Assembly: GCA_036897485.1 (NCBI GenBank)
Contig: JAYMTF010000079.1
Location: 1-57,732, forward strand
From: Pelargonium nanum
Taxonomy: Eukaryota > Streptophyta > Magnoliopsida > Geraniales > Geraniaceae
Length of the DNA stretch: 57,732 nucleotides
Direction of reading: 5' to 3'
Below, piece after piece: positions 23,770-35,218 of the stretch. Position numbers and translations under genes: made by a program. The notes beneath the pieces are model-generated. The model worked only from the letters and a program-made list of their open reading frames with translations. It did no database searches and was not told where the DNA came from. Position 1 is the stretch's first letter; the number at the start of each line of letters is the position of its first letter.

Positions 23770-24196
23770 CGACAAGAAAGGAAAAAACAGGCCAAGCAAG
23801 TGAGTACAGGAGCTAATGTTTGGCTTTGGGAACCTTATGTGCCAAACATGTGTCATTTCACTGATGTTAGGGTACCCATTGTAATTGCTCTATATTGGCC
23901 TTTCTGTGTAGAGTGTGCATTGTAGATACACAGTGAAACCTGGAAAATCAAAAAAGTATGAAACATGAAATTCAATGTTAGAGTTTGTTGCTCATTTGGG
24001 TTACATTTGTATTAGAATTTTGTTCAACGAATGGGAATGAGATTCTCATTGTTTGTGTTTAATCACGATTATTTTTTACAAATTCTTGATTCTTGTTCTG
24101 CAAGTAGAATCACAATGTTAAACATGAAAATGGGTATTAGTTTGATTCTCAGACTCTTATTTGGCCTCTTTCATATCCGAAGAGGTCAGGTGTTAA

Positions 24197-24242
24197 ATTG
24201 TCATGATGTCTCCGAGCAATGTCTCGGAGACATCAAGACAAT
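24197..24242. repeat. 20-bp inverted repeat with 6-base loop
   Basis: 24197-24216 pairs with 24223-24242 over 20 positions with one mismatch; the inner 13 bp (TGATGTCTCCGAG) are perfect. The loop is CAATGT. It lies about 430 bp after the DUF300 stop codon. Confidence 0.85.
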
Positions 24243-26590
24243 ATGTTATTAGGCCTCTTTTCCTCTTATATTTGATTGAATAAGAACACTAAACTTTGCA
24301 CCAGCTTGGAGAAAGAAAAAAAAAAAGTTACTGTTGTTTTGCATTATTGACCCATCCATGAAAATTATCTTTGGTGTGCTGTGGAAATGTGAAGTACAAT
24401 CAACAGCTTATCTGGTTCTATGTACTAGCTAGCTAGCAAGTTCTCTTGACTCTATTATGTTGATAATTAGCTGGAGAATATGTATTTCTTAATCAAACAA
24501 AGACAACAAAGATAATTCTTCAAGTTCAAGAAACTTGTGGTTGTAGGAGTCATCTTGGTCTTTCATGTGAAGATAAGTTTGCACATAACAATACTAGTTA
24601 CATTGTTGTCTTATGATGCGATACAAAGAGCTCGGATTAAAGCAATTGACTAATATGTAAGTCGACTCTGCTTTGATTTGCAGAAAATTAGTCGCCGTAA
24701 CTTGGACCACAAGAAAATGAACTAATGAAGTGTTTGAATGGTTAAAACATGGATAATTAGGAGGTTTGTTCTACCAGTTATGGGTGATCTCCAACCCTAA
24801 TGTCCCTAATAGAATTGGTTATCAACTTTTTTGTCAAATCTATGTGTTTATTTTAATGTTTGTATGTATTGCAAAGCTTCATAGAAAAGTCAAGTTTCAC
24901 CTCAATCTATATGCCCACACACAACAACAACAACATGCATGCACATAATTTTCTTGAGTCTTCTTTCCTTGATGCTTCTCCTTCCTTTGTGCTTAAGCTA
25001 CACACAATAAATCACACTCCTATAAGGCTATAACTATTTTATTTAATTCTACTTTTATTAGATTCACAAATATCTTATTAGCTCTTTATTATGTACATTG
25101 ATTGATAAAGATGGGATTAGGATAATTTAGTGTGGGGCCCACATTCAAAACTTTTTTTTTTTTTTTTTTGTGCAAACCAAAACATGAAGAATTCATCATG
25201 AATTATGCTAAATGTGCATGCCATTGGCAAATTAAAACAAAAATGGTCCAAATCTAAAAGGTCCAAGTACTTGTAGGCCATGGATGTTAATGCAATTATT
25301 TAAGAACAAAGATTAAGTTAAGGGAGATATTTATGACAAGGTTTGAGGATGTATACCACGTAATATATGTGGTATAAATAATTTTTAAACTTCACTTCAT
25401 ATGCTATATAATTTTTTTATCAGTTATATACAGAAAGGGACCTTTTTTTAGATGAGAGAAGTATAAAATGGAGGGATTACCGATATAAATAGACGTATAC
25501 TCTTGTTTTCTCAAATGAGTTGAATATCTTCAAATTTTAAAAAATTGAAATTCATTTTTACACTGTATACATATACATACACATATATATATATGTATAT
25601 GTATATGATTCATGAACCAAACAAACATGACACAAATTCCCAACAATATCAGGCGCTCATGGCATGGGTGAGAAGATAAGAGTCACAAATAAAGGAGACA
25701 ATCACTAAAGCAAATAAAAAGGACCACAAAAGTCCTGTGATTCTCCAAACTATTATATAAAAAATAAAAATGAAAACATAATGAATATCAGACAAATTTA
25801 AATTACAAGACTAATCAAACATTTCACTACAAAAAAAGAAATATTTAAAAGTTCTCATACTAAAATCTCTCCTTATAACACAAACTAAAATGGTTCATCA
25901 AATAAGTCTTAATTGAATCTTTCAATTTTGAACATTATTAGTTTGATCACATTTATGAATGAAGTTTCACATTATCAAATTTATTTTGACTATCACAATT
26001 ATACAAATTAAAAATAACAGTTATGTTACTAAATGTGTCATCATACCTGGTTTGTTTTTGAGTTGAGTGTGATAAGTTACTAAATTTAATCATTCCACAT
26101 GTTACTACCTAAGAAATTTGTTACAAAAATGATATAAAGACTAATGTAACTCTGAATATTAGTATAACATTTGACCATAGAACTTTCCACTACAATTTTG
26201 TCATTTATATACAATTAGTAATATTTCACTAATGTTAGGGCACAAATGACAAAAATTAGTTGTGGCATTTTATAGGCTGTTGATGACATATTTAATGTGG
26301 TAAGTGAAATGAGGATAGAAAACAATTTAGTTCATTATTTTTAAGCTGGTACAATAGTTGTTTAGAGATAAATAACATAATAAAATACAATACAAAAAAT
26401 TTAGTAGGAGTATAGTTAGAAAACACTTTTTCTACAAGTAAAATATTTCATTTAAGTTGGTAGTTTATAATTAATAAAGAATTAGACATCTACTAATACA
26501 ATTACTCATGCCTATATGCAATTTATTATTTGTATTTTAACATTTTTCACATTTCATAACAATTTCATGCACTTTCTAAATCTTACCAAC

Positions 26591-26716
26591 AAAATGAAAA
26601 ATAGATAGTCACAATGTTTTATAGCTGCACTTCAATTTGTCTTAAATTCGCAAAATGAAAAATAGCTAGTTACAATGTTTTATAGTTGCACTTCAATTTT
26701 GACTTAAATTTGCAAA
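26591..26716 (+). repeat. Tandem duplication, about 63-bp unit
   Basis: Two adjacent copies share AAAATGAAAAATAG, ACAATGTTTTATAG and TGCACTTCAATTT with a few substitutions. No function visible. Confidence 0.75.
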
Positions 26717-26959
26717 ATTTGACACCCGATTGACTAACTTTTGGGACAGATCAAGTTTATATCGTAAATTTTCAGGTTGGGTCGGGCCAGTTAAACCAAC
26801 ACAATTCAACCCATTTTGTGTCCAAAATACTCTGTATTATTTAAATTAACGTTTTTAATAATAAAATATTGAAAGTTATTTGCAAAATAAGCTAAATACA
26901 TAGAATTTACCCAATATTTTACTTGATATAAAATAATAATGGTAAGAAAATTTATCAAA

Positions 26960-26995
26960 GTGTCCACGTGGAAAAGTTGATTATATAACAAGGCA
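26960..26995 (+). promoter_or_regulatory. Core promoter with G-box and TATA box
   Basis: TCCACGTGGA at about 26963-26972 is a palindromic G-box (bZIP/bHLH site) and TTATATAACA at 26981-26990 is a good TATA box. A CT-rich leader follows and the small gene at 27201 starts about 210 bp on. Confidence 0.5.
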
Positions 26996-27200
26996 ATGTT
27001 AGGCCACTTTGGCTTAGCTACTGCGGCGGCGCACTGGTCGCGAACCAGCTCAAGCAACCCTTTACTCCTATTTCTCTCTCTCTTTAAATCTCAATCTCCT
27101 CCTTCTTCTTCCCCAACACACCACCTTCTCTTCTCTCCAAAACCCACTTCTCCAAATCTCTCAATTCGAACCCAAAAACCTCAAGATCGCACCTTTTTTC

Positions 27201-27596
27201 ATGGCGTTTGTTGGGACCCATTACGCTCCGGTGAGCCGGAGCCACTCGTTCGACCCGATATACCGGAGCAACTCGTTCGACCCGATATGCCGGACTCAGT
27301 CGCTCGAGCCTCTGTACCGGAGCGAGTCGCTCGGCAACGAACAGAGCTACTACATGGAGAAGAGACAGTTGTTTCTGAGGAGCTACCAGTTTTCCAGAAA
27401 ACAGAGCATCGCCGAGAGGGTCAAGAGCTCGCTGAGGAGAGTCAAGAGGGTCATGTGGCGGCGACTCCGATCTGTTCGACGACTTCGGAGGGTGGTTTTG
27501 TCGAGGTTCCGGTACGGGTTTTACTACCGGCGGCGGAGGTTTCTTCGTCTTCTCAACAATCATAACCGCAACTCTTCGTCGTACTGTTTCTGCTGA
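27201..27596 (+). CDS. Small Arg-rich protein with N-terminal nonapeptide repeats, function unknown
   Basis: Single-exon frame of 131 aa from ATG 27201. Residues 14-40 are three tandem nonapeptides (SHSFDPIYR, SNSFDPICR, TQSLEPLYR), and a fourth begins SESLG; the repeat is also visible in the DNA as 27-bp units. The second half (about residues 60-115) is very basic, with many Arg in patterns such as SSLRRVKRVMWRRLRSVRRL, and could form an amphipathic helix that binds membrane, RNA or DNA. The C-terminus is SSSYCFC, with two Cys. It has a G-box, a TATA box and a CT-rich leader upstream. I do not recognise the family. A longer frame overlaps in another phase (26996-27565), but its start lies too close to the TATA box and its composition is less protein-like, so I prefer this frame. 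Confidence 0.62.
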   Translation: MAFVGTHYAPVSRSHSFDPIYRSNSFDPICRTQSLEPLYRSESLGNEQSYYMEKRQLFLRSYQFSRKQSIAERVKSSLRRVKRVMWRRLRSVRRLRRVVLSRFRYGFYYRRRRFLRLLNNHNRNSSSYCFC

Positions 27597-30500
27597 ATCT
27601 TGTAAAATCGTCCTCTGTTTTTCTTTTTCTTCTCTTTTTGTGTTTATTATTTGATTTTATGGGATCGAAATTGGTTAATGGTAGCAAGAACAGAAAGATT
27701 AGTAATTTACATGTGGAAAAGCTATAATCTTTAATCAGATTGATACTTGTTTTTACTTGAATTTGTTGATGATGATGGTGCTCTGTTTTGGGTCCTCTGT
27801 TTTTTTGGTACTCTGTTTTAGAACAGAGTAGTGAATCTGGTAGGTTTGGGTTCAGATTTGCCATGAAGTTCCAATTTTTGGGTCTTTGTTTGGTGTGTGT
27901 AGATGGAATCTGCATAGACCTGAGAAGCATTTGGAACAGTAATTTACTAATTTTATCTATTAATATTTTAGGGTTCACATTTCTAAATGCTTTAAAATAT
28001 TTGTTGAAGCACAATCTTCAAGCCAGAAAAATGGCATGAACAGAAATTTATGGAACCCACCAACCCACAAATATTTGGTATGGGTTTTTGCACAAAGTGC
28101 CATTTTTGCTAAACAAGAAGCAAAAATGTAGGCCATATTAGAATAAACCGACTTGTGTGGTGTCCAAAACTCTATTATATCATTACGCTATTAGTATATA
28201 AAGTAGATATGACTAATTATCGGACATATCGCAAGTATAGAGACTTAAAACATAAAACGAAAATTACTTATTGGCACATGTTCGTTTTGAGTTTATTGTT
28301 ATATGTATTTTGTTATCGTAGAAGGTAAATAGCCTATTTTGAGTTTGACTCTCTAAGTATGATAACATGTTTTCGTTTTCGAAGAAAACGATAAAATGTC
28401 TCAAAAAATATATATTAATGTCGATAAGTGCATACACAATAGGCAGCAAAACCCTAGTGAGAGTGGGGGTAGTATTACTCTCAATCAAACTTACTAAATA
28501 TATTTATCTGTCGTTATAATCAACATGCACTTAGGTGCTCTAATATCTGAGCATGTTTCTTGAATAAGATATTAACAACGTTTGAGTGAAAATAACAATT
28601 CGTTAGTTTTGAGAGAAGGTAATCAACTTGATATAACTCACTCTTAATACCTCCATAAGAAAAAAAAGTTATTACACTCTTGCTAAATAGGTAGATACAT
28701 AATAAAATCAAGCATGAGTGTGATTTTCTTTTCCATTTCTAACCAAAAGTCAAGGGTTTTCTAGGCTTCAATTCAATTAAAGGCAAAGCAATAGAAGAAA
28801 AGAGAAGCAAAGAGAAAAAGTCATGGGGGAGAAAGTTGGAGGGCATGTGACTTTTACTTTGCATGATCCTTTTTTGCATTTATCCATGCAATTGTTGTTG
28901 AAAATGAATACTTGACACCATATTTGGCTATAGTTGAACCATTATTGCTTTGAGTTTAGGGTGTTACCAACTCCTTTTGGCTTTTGGGTTTTTGCTATTG
29001 TTGACTCAATTCCAACTCAATCCCTATAGTAGTAGCCAACCTAGCAACCCTTAATCTTCACACTCATGGAATTATCTTTCTCGCCGTAGTTGCCTCCTAT
29101 GCACTAACATTTAACAGTTTTGAATTATCTAAACAGTTGTATTACTAAGTGATCATTCAATCATACAGTCTATTCAATCGATTTTATCAACGCACTTGTA
29201 TGCATTATTAGTTGAAATAAGAGTTTGATCAAGACAAATAATTTTTGTTGATTCTTAAGTAGCTAGTGGATAATGAAGTTAGTCAAGAGTTGACTAACTA
29301 GACAAGTACATAGTCTCTTAAATTTATAAAAGTTTTCTCATTTTTGTTGGTTGCTTCTTGAATTGTTGCTACTAATTGCTATGGTCTATGGTAGTAATGA
29401 CCCACCATGTCACCACCAACCCCTCTTTTAATTTTCCAACCATATTACAATACACACAACAGAGAAATTACTACCCATGCTGGTCCTTGTGCTCTGCTCT
29501 TGCTCTATCTTCACATTTAATAGGAACTTGATACAAAAATTTTAAATGGGGTTTTGTTTATTTAAACTTATAAAATATCATTGTTATTATATTTGTAGTC
29601 TAGAATGTTAGAAAACTCAAGATTCGTGCTACTTTACATAATTAGGAGTTGTTTAAGCAACAAGAAGTGATTATAGTTAATGATGGTATCTCCAATAATT
29701 AGTCTTAATTAACTAATTAACTTTTTAATTTGTGTTATCACGAGGTATGAGATTACTTCACACAACACACCTCCTCTCAAACTCTTCGGTTTGGTCATTT
29801 GGTTGCCGAAATCGAATAAAGTACAATGTTCCACTTTTTTAACTCCGTTTTATTATTGGCAATTGATATCGATCTTCTATATTATGTTATGTTTGCTTCA
29901 ATAGGTCACTCTAGAAGGGGTTTTGATCAATTAAATAAGAGAGCTCATCATTAGTAGTACGTGACAGTAATTTGATGGATTTATTTTGAATTTTTTCAAA
30001 ATTTGGAATCTCCATAGACAAGAAAATGTATTATTCGTATATTTGAGAAAGTGACCAATGTGCTAACTCTCGCAAGCAAAATCAGTTGACACTTACATTA
30101 AATTTGATAAAATTAAACCATCAATTTGATATTAGTTTATGGAAAGCAAATCTCATTGGACCAGCTATGTCCTTTTTGTTCAATTTAATGCTGGCATGAC
30201 TTAATTCCAAAACAATCTTAATTAACTACATTTTTAGCCTAGTATTAAACATAGTAAGCTTTGTCTGATCACAATTCTTTATGGGTTAAGTGCATTTTTT
30301 AAAGTAGTTGTGACAAATGTGGATGTAGATACACAAACAAACACAGCATCTTCAATATCAGATATGCTGACCAGATAGACCAAAACATCCTATAAATGTG
30401 AAAACACAGCACAAAAGTTCATGAAAACAAGCCCTTAGTTCATGAAATTACAAGTGGTTCTATAGTTGAAAAGTCAACTTTATAACCCATCAAGTTGGAC

Positions 30501-31973
30501 CGTTTAATTAAAATTGTTTTATTGGTGCAAAACATGTGACACAATAATCATATAATAACGGTTGTTAGTTGGCTTTTAATGGTTATTTTATAAAAATGTT
30601 ACAAATCATATACATCAACTCTCTCTTTCTCATGCACGTTCGAGTTGGCTTTTTACACGTGAACCGATGATAGACGGTAACATTTTGCATGGAAGAAAAA
30701 ATAAATGAAAAGCAAACTCGTGTCACTATTAATAAAATTGAAGCATATCTTAATAGTGTATGCTCGAGGGTGGTGCATACGTAACATGAAACTAAATACT
30801 CTAATATGATTAATCTGATTTGCAAATCTCGAATGCTCGTAAGAACGACCAACTATCGTAATTTTAGATAACATTTTAACTTCAACGGTACAAAAAACAA
30901 GACGACGCTTGTCCTCTTCAAAAATATTTGACGTCGCGCAACGATATCAAACAAAATTCATGGGTTCATAAAAATTTATAATCTTGACCAATACACTTAT
31001 GTGGTCCATGTGGGTGAAGAATGTAAGGAGATATGTGTGTGTATATGTGAAGTGGCATTTGACATTAAATATTAATGGAGGGTATGTAGCATGAAGAAGC
31101 TACTAGACAATGATGTGTGTGAGTTGTGAATTCTCATAACTCATTGAGGTGAGATTCAAGAAATCTATTATTTTTACAGTTAAAAAGTCAACCAAAATAA
31201 TGAAATTAAAGAGCATTAAATATTGGTAATGGTAACATACTTGGCTAAGCAAAATGCAACGTGGGAGGTTCCATTTTTATATAGTCAAGTAGATCTAGAA
31301 ACCCATGTAGAATTGGGAGAGCCCTATGAAGAATTAATTGTATATGTAACCTCAATATTAACTTCTTCTTCTTCTTTTTTAACTCATGTTAAATAAAGTG
31401 ATGTTATATGATGTGTTTATTAAAATAAATTATGTCATTATTGTTGAAATGAGATTTATGTTTTTAACACTCAACTAATCAATCATACTACATGTCAACA
31501 TTTTGTGCTTAGTATTTGACGTTACTGAGAGTATGACAAGAGAGCCTTGATAGCTAGCATATGATTTGGCTTTATGCATGCACTTAGAGCTTGAAAATAG
31601 GTTTATGGTCCTCGAGTTATCATTGATTTGTCTTGAAAACGTCTAGTTTGGACCGACAAAAAAGCTCCCATAAACATGCGGACTTTTATGGCCAATCTGT
31701 TTTAAAGTACAATATCAAAGGGACTTAAATGAATCACAACATGCATGCGTTTCACTGGACCTGATTTTGTTTTGTCTCACTTATCAGCTCTATGTACAAC
31801 ATTGTTTTGAATTCTAAAACAATCAAATGGGATTTGGCTATCAATACAAAGCTAAAGAACATGACTCATGAACAAACACACAACATGTTATCTGAAAAAT
31901 GAAGAAATACAACATAAACTATCTAATGTTAGTAGATATATTATAATCTATGAAGAAAAACTGAAAAATATAT
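27597..31973. other. Gene-poor intergenic region, about 4.4 kb
   Basis: AT-rich sequence with no supported gene. Short open frames on both strands are isolated and of random-looking composition. A small hairpin (CGTTTTC GAA GAAAACG) lies near 28373-28389. Confidence 0.55.
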
Positions 31974-32046
31974 GGGGATGTAGCTCAGATGGTAGAGCGC
32001 TCGCTTAGCATGCGAGAGGTACGGGGATCGATACCCCGCATCTCCA
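31974..32046 (+). tRNA. tRNA-Ala (anticodon AGC), copy 1
   Basis: The 73 nt fold into a full cloverleaf: acceptor stem GGGGATG/CATCTCC, D stem GCTC/GAGC, anticodon stem CTCGC/GCGAG around loop TTAGCAT (anticodon AGC at 32007-32009), and T stem CGGGG/CCCCG. A box (TAGCTCAGATGG) and B box (GGGGATCGATACC) are present and a T run follows directly at 32047, as expected for RNA polymerase III termination. No intron. Confidence 0.97.
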
Positions 32047-32592
32047 TTTTTTTCCCTTTTCTCTTTTCTTATTTTGGGCTGAGTTGGGCCTTTTTCCCAC
32101 TTTATTATTTTGGGCTATTCGATGAGGCAATATATGGGCTGACTTGGGCCCAACAATTGTGAGCATATTGATTGGACCAACAACTTGTATCAATTTCTTC
32201 TCTTAACAATAAAGGGTGTCCTAGCCTAATGATTCTTTTGTTCATTTTACTGTGCATAGATGGATAAGGAGAACTCTCTCATAAGGGTATTATTATTATT
32301 ATTATTATTGTTATTGTTGTTTTATAATAATATAATCTTTTACAACCAAAAAAAATTCTTTTCACACATGTTTAAAATATATATATTCTTACATATTCTT
32401 TCCATTTTACCAAACACAACTCAAATATCCTACATGCATTTCTCTTTCTATTACCTTCTTTACCTATAACTCATTTTTTGTTTTTGGTGGAGTTACCAAA
32501 CATCCTCTTAGTAGTGTGTGGTAGATTATCCACAATCATTTTAATTTTCCATTAATATGTCAATAATGTAAAAAAGAAAATAAAAAATATAT
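32047..32592. other. Spacer between the two tRNA-Ala genes
   Basis: No gene. Includes an ATT trinucleotide run (about 32287-32320) and duplicated flank sequence of the tRNA. Confidence 0.5.
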
Positions 32593-32665
32593 GGGGATGT
32601 AGCTCAGATGGTAGAGCGCTCGCTTAGCATGCGAGAGGTACGGGGATCGATACCCCGCATCTCCA
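32593..32665 (+). tRNA. tRNA-Ala (anticodon AGC), copy 2
   Basis: Identical over all 73 nt to the copy 619 bp upstream (anticodon at 32626-32628). The upstream flank AAAAATATAT is shared with copy 1, and both copies have GGGCTGAGTTGGGC a little downstream, so the pair arose by local duplication. A weaker T run (ATTATTTTTG) follows this copy. Confidence 0.97.
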
Positions 32666-33927
32666 ATTATTTTTGTTTTGGGTTGTTCCTTGGGCCCATT
32701 TGTGGGCTGAGTTGGGCATCCTAAGCCCAAAAGTAAGTCAGAAACGGCCCAACAAAGGGTGGGTTCCAATCCCAGATTATATTTACTTCTTTAATTATTT
32801 CTCTTTAAAAATTCATTTTAAACTTTTTACATTTGAAAACGGTCTAGTCAATCCAGTTTTGGTCACAATCTGGTTCCAAACTAGTAATGTACACAATATT
32901 CTCATGTTTTTTAACTTAACCCCTTAATGTTCACATACTTCCGCTACTTTTACCATTCAAATTGCAACTTAAACTCGTAATGTACAGAGTCTTCTCTTAC
33001 TTTTGCAACTCAAACTCGTATTGTACAGTCTTCTCATGTTTTTACCCGTAAGGTACGCAATAATCCCCTACTTTTGCAGCTCAAAGACACAGTCTTCTCC
33101 TGTTTTTGCAACTTAAACTCGTAATGTACATAATCTTCTCCTACAATTTTGCTGGTTAAACCTTTAATTTCAAAATCACGAGACAACAACCTCCTCATTC
33201 CGCCAAGTCATACACCACAGTGCTGAGAGAAAACAAACAAAAAAATCATGAAACCATGAACATACATACAAGAAATGCCAGCTGGGTTTTCAAGTTTAGC
33301 CACTCATTCTATTAAAAAAAAGAACATTCAAGACTCAACCACCCAAAGCACACAAGATTGATTCTTGATTAAGAAATCAGAACTAACTGTAATCTTCGAA
33401 AATGTACAAATTAGACCATTACAGTTGATAAGCTTGACCACACCCACAATCTTAAAATAACTAAACTGCTTCAACTTTCAAATTTATATCAGATTCTCAA
33501 GTTCAAAAAACATCATCACAGCCACATACATTCCTTTTTTTTCCCTCACCACCAAATGATTGCCACTGATTTGCAATCCTAACATGGCCTCAATCATTGC
33601 ACATGCCTCCCAATATTTTTCACTAATCACACATATTATTTGGTGACACTGCACATTTTCAAATTTCAAGTTCTGGGTTCAATACATTTCATGGCACCCA
33701 CTAGCATTTCTTGTTTAAAAAAACCCGAATTTCGCAGTCTGCAGAGCATATTTGCCTTAAAATATGATGGCATCTTGACCCCTTTTGTGTCATTCTCATG
33801 TGTTTGTCATGTAACATCTTGCACCAGATTCTCTCATTTTCTTTATAAGCCACATTGTGTGCTTTGCAGTCTCAGCTCATCATAAGTTGCTCAGTTTTCG
33901 CCTTTCGGATCTCAAATCTTGCAAGAA
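32666..33927. other. Intergenic region with short degenerate repeats
   Basis: Between about 32940 and 33150 a unit of roughly 45 bp containing ACTCGTAATGTACA, CTTCTC and CTTTTGCAACT recurs three to four times imperfectly. The rest shows nothing I can name until the leader of the small gene at 33928. Confidence 0.5.
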
Positions 33928-34245
33928 ATGGTGCTCTTGAGATCGTGTCGCTATGAGAGGCTTAATGGGAATGATTTTCAAGAAGTGGTGAGGCCTAGGA
34001 GGAGAATATGGGTGAAGAGGCTTAATGGACAGCTCAAGGGGCTGAGGATTGCAAGGTCTAGGAAGCTGACTCTGAAGGTGCTTTCTGTGCTTGTTTTGCC
34101 TAGCAAGATCGCGAGGATTTACGCTGAGATTGCTCGTAGAATCAAGAATATGGATGGTTCTTATCCGAGTATTGTCTTCGCGACTCAATGGGGGCTTCCG
34201 GTTCTGTCCCATTCATCTGACAGAAACTTAGCAAGATTTTGTTGA
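33928..34245 (+). CDS. Small basic protein of unknown function
   Basis: Single-exon frame of 105 aa from ATG 33928 (MVLLRSCRYERL) to TGA at 34245. It is rich in Arg, Lys and Leu, with a predicted helical stretch LRIARSRKLTLKVLSVLVLP and a segment SKIARIYAEIARRIKNM. There is no signal peptide or clear membrane segment. Composition and codon use look coding, and the region just before it could be a leader. I do not recognise the family. It is convergent with the small minus-strand gene at 34898-35218. Confidence 0.55.
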   Translation: MVLLRSCRYERLNGNDFQEVVRPRRRIWVKRLNGQLKGLRIARSRKLTLKVLSVLVLPSKIARIYAEIARRIKNMDGSYPSIVFATQWGLPVLSHSSDRNLARFC

Positions 34246-34897
34246 TTATATCAGATATAATTAAGCGCGCTTAATGGCAAATTTTATTCGTTTTTCGTGT
34301 TCTTTGATTCGTTGTTTCAAGTCCAAAAACACGAAAAACAGGACTAATTGTGTCTCAGCAACAATCTTGACAATTTTTACTTCCAAAATGTGCAATTAAG
34401 TATCTTGGAAACGCGCAATCTTATGCAGAAACTAGTGTGAAAGTGTAAAAGTATGTTTCTTGCACAACTTTTCAACTATAAACTTCATATTTGTAAAGTG
34501 TTTTGTTGCTTTTTTTGTTGCCCATAACACTTTCTGGTTCCATTGTGTCCTTATTTGGTAGCTATTGATCTTCTGAAACTATCAAAACTTTCCAAATTTT
34601 GAACAAAAACTAATCTTTTTATATCAGAAACAAGAGAATCACAAGTTCAGTGACAAATAACTTTAACATTTCAATTGATTGATTGCTGATAAAAACACAA
34701 ATCAATGCAAGAAAATGAAACAAAAGGTACCAATACATGACCCCTTAGAACCCATAAGCCTATAGATATCAGTTCATTTACATGTCACATGATGCTTTGA
34801 TCATAGGTGAAAAACATGCCAATAAGGACAACATTAGTGCATAGAGCTATACAAAAACTAGGCGAAAACGAAGAACAAGAAGGTGTTAAATTAACTA
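34246..34897. other. Convergent 3' regions of two small genes
   Basis: No coding signal; should contain both 3' untranslated regions. Confidence 0.45.
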
Positions 34898-35218
34898 TCA
34901 GTACTGAAGGAGTCCACCAAAGCTACCTTTGGAGGCGAATCCGGTTATGAAAAGAGCATAAGACTCCTTGATGCTGAACTGAGGCAAGAACAAGCATCCC
35001 ATCTTGTTCTTGACCCTAATCTTCTTCCCTTTCTTGGCCATTACGCGCCAATTGTACCTTGGCGGCGTCAAGCCCTCCTCACATGTCTCTGGCTCTTCCA
35101 TGATTGTTGCAAGCTTGGCATTGAGTATCTCCTCAATGTCCTTCATGGATTCACTCTGCAGATTCTTCTTGCTAGCACAAGGCACAACCCTCCACATCTT
35201 CCTATAGGCTCTTCTCAT
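34898..35218 (-). CDS. Small protein of unknown function
   Basis: Single-exon frame of 106 aa starting at ATG 35218 (MRRAYRKMWRVVPCASKK). The frame is open further upstream to 35326, but the Met at 35218 gives the more natural basic N-terminus. The middle is acidic (KDIEEILNAKLATIMEEPETCEE), then a basic patch (AKKGKKIRVKNKMG), and the end is hydrophobic (FSIKESYALFITGF, then FGGLLQY). A TATA-like GCTTTATAG lies on the minus strand around 35340. The family is not recognised. Confidence 0.5.
   Translation of the reverse strand: MRRAYRKMWRVVPCASKKNLQSESMKDIEEILNAKLATIMEEPETCEEGLTPPRYNWRVMAKKGKKIRVKNKMGCLFLPQFSIKESYALFITGFASKGSFGGLLQY

Larger units (their letters stand above)
23770..26960. other. 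Intergenic region, about 3.2 kb
   Basis: No gene found. It contains the DUF300 3' untranslated region, a strong hairpin (24197-24242), a poly-T run (25151-25169), an alternating TA/CATA tract (25568-25608), a weak inverted repeat (26187-26275) and a short tandem duplication (26591-26716). Confidence 0.55.

Noticed and set aside
25829..25850. CACTACAAAAAAAG as a CACTA or MITE terminus
   Set aside because: Only the first bases fit, and no inverted partner or target duplication could be found nearby.
26996..27565. 189-codon frame overlapping the Arg-rich gene
   Set aside because: Its start is only a few bases after the TATA box, its first part is translated CT-rich leader, and the other phase gives an exact nonapeptide repeat and better composition.
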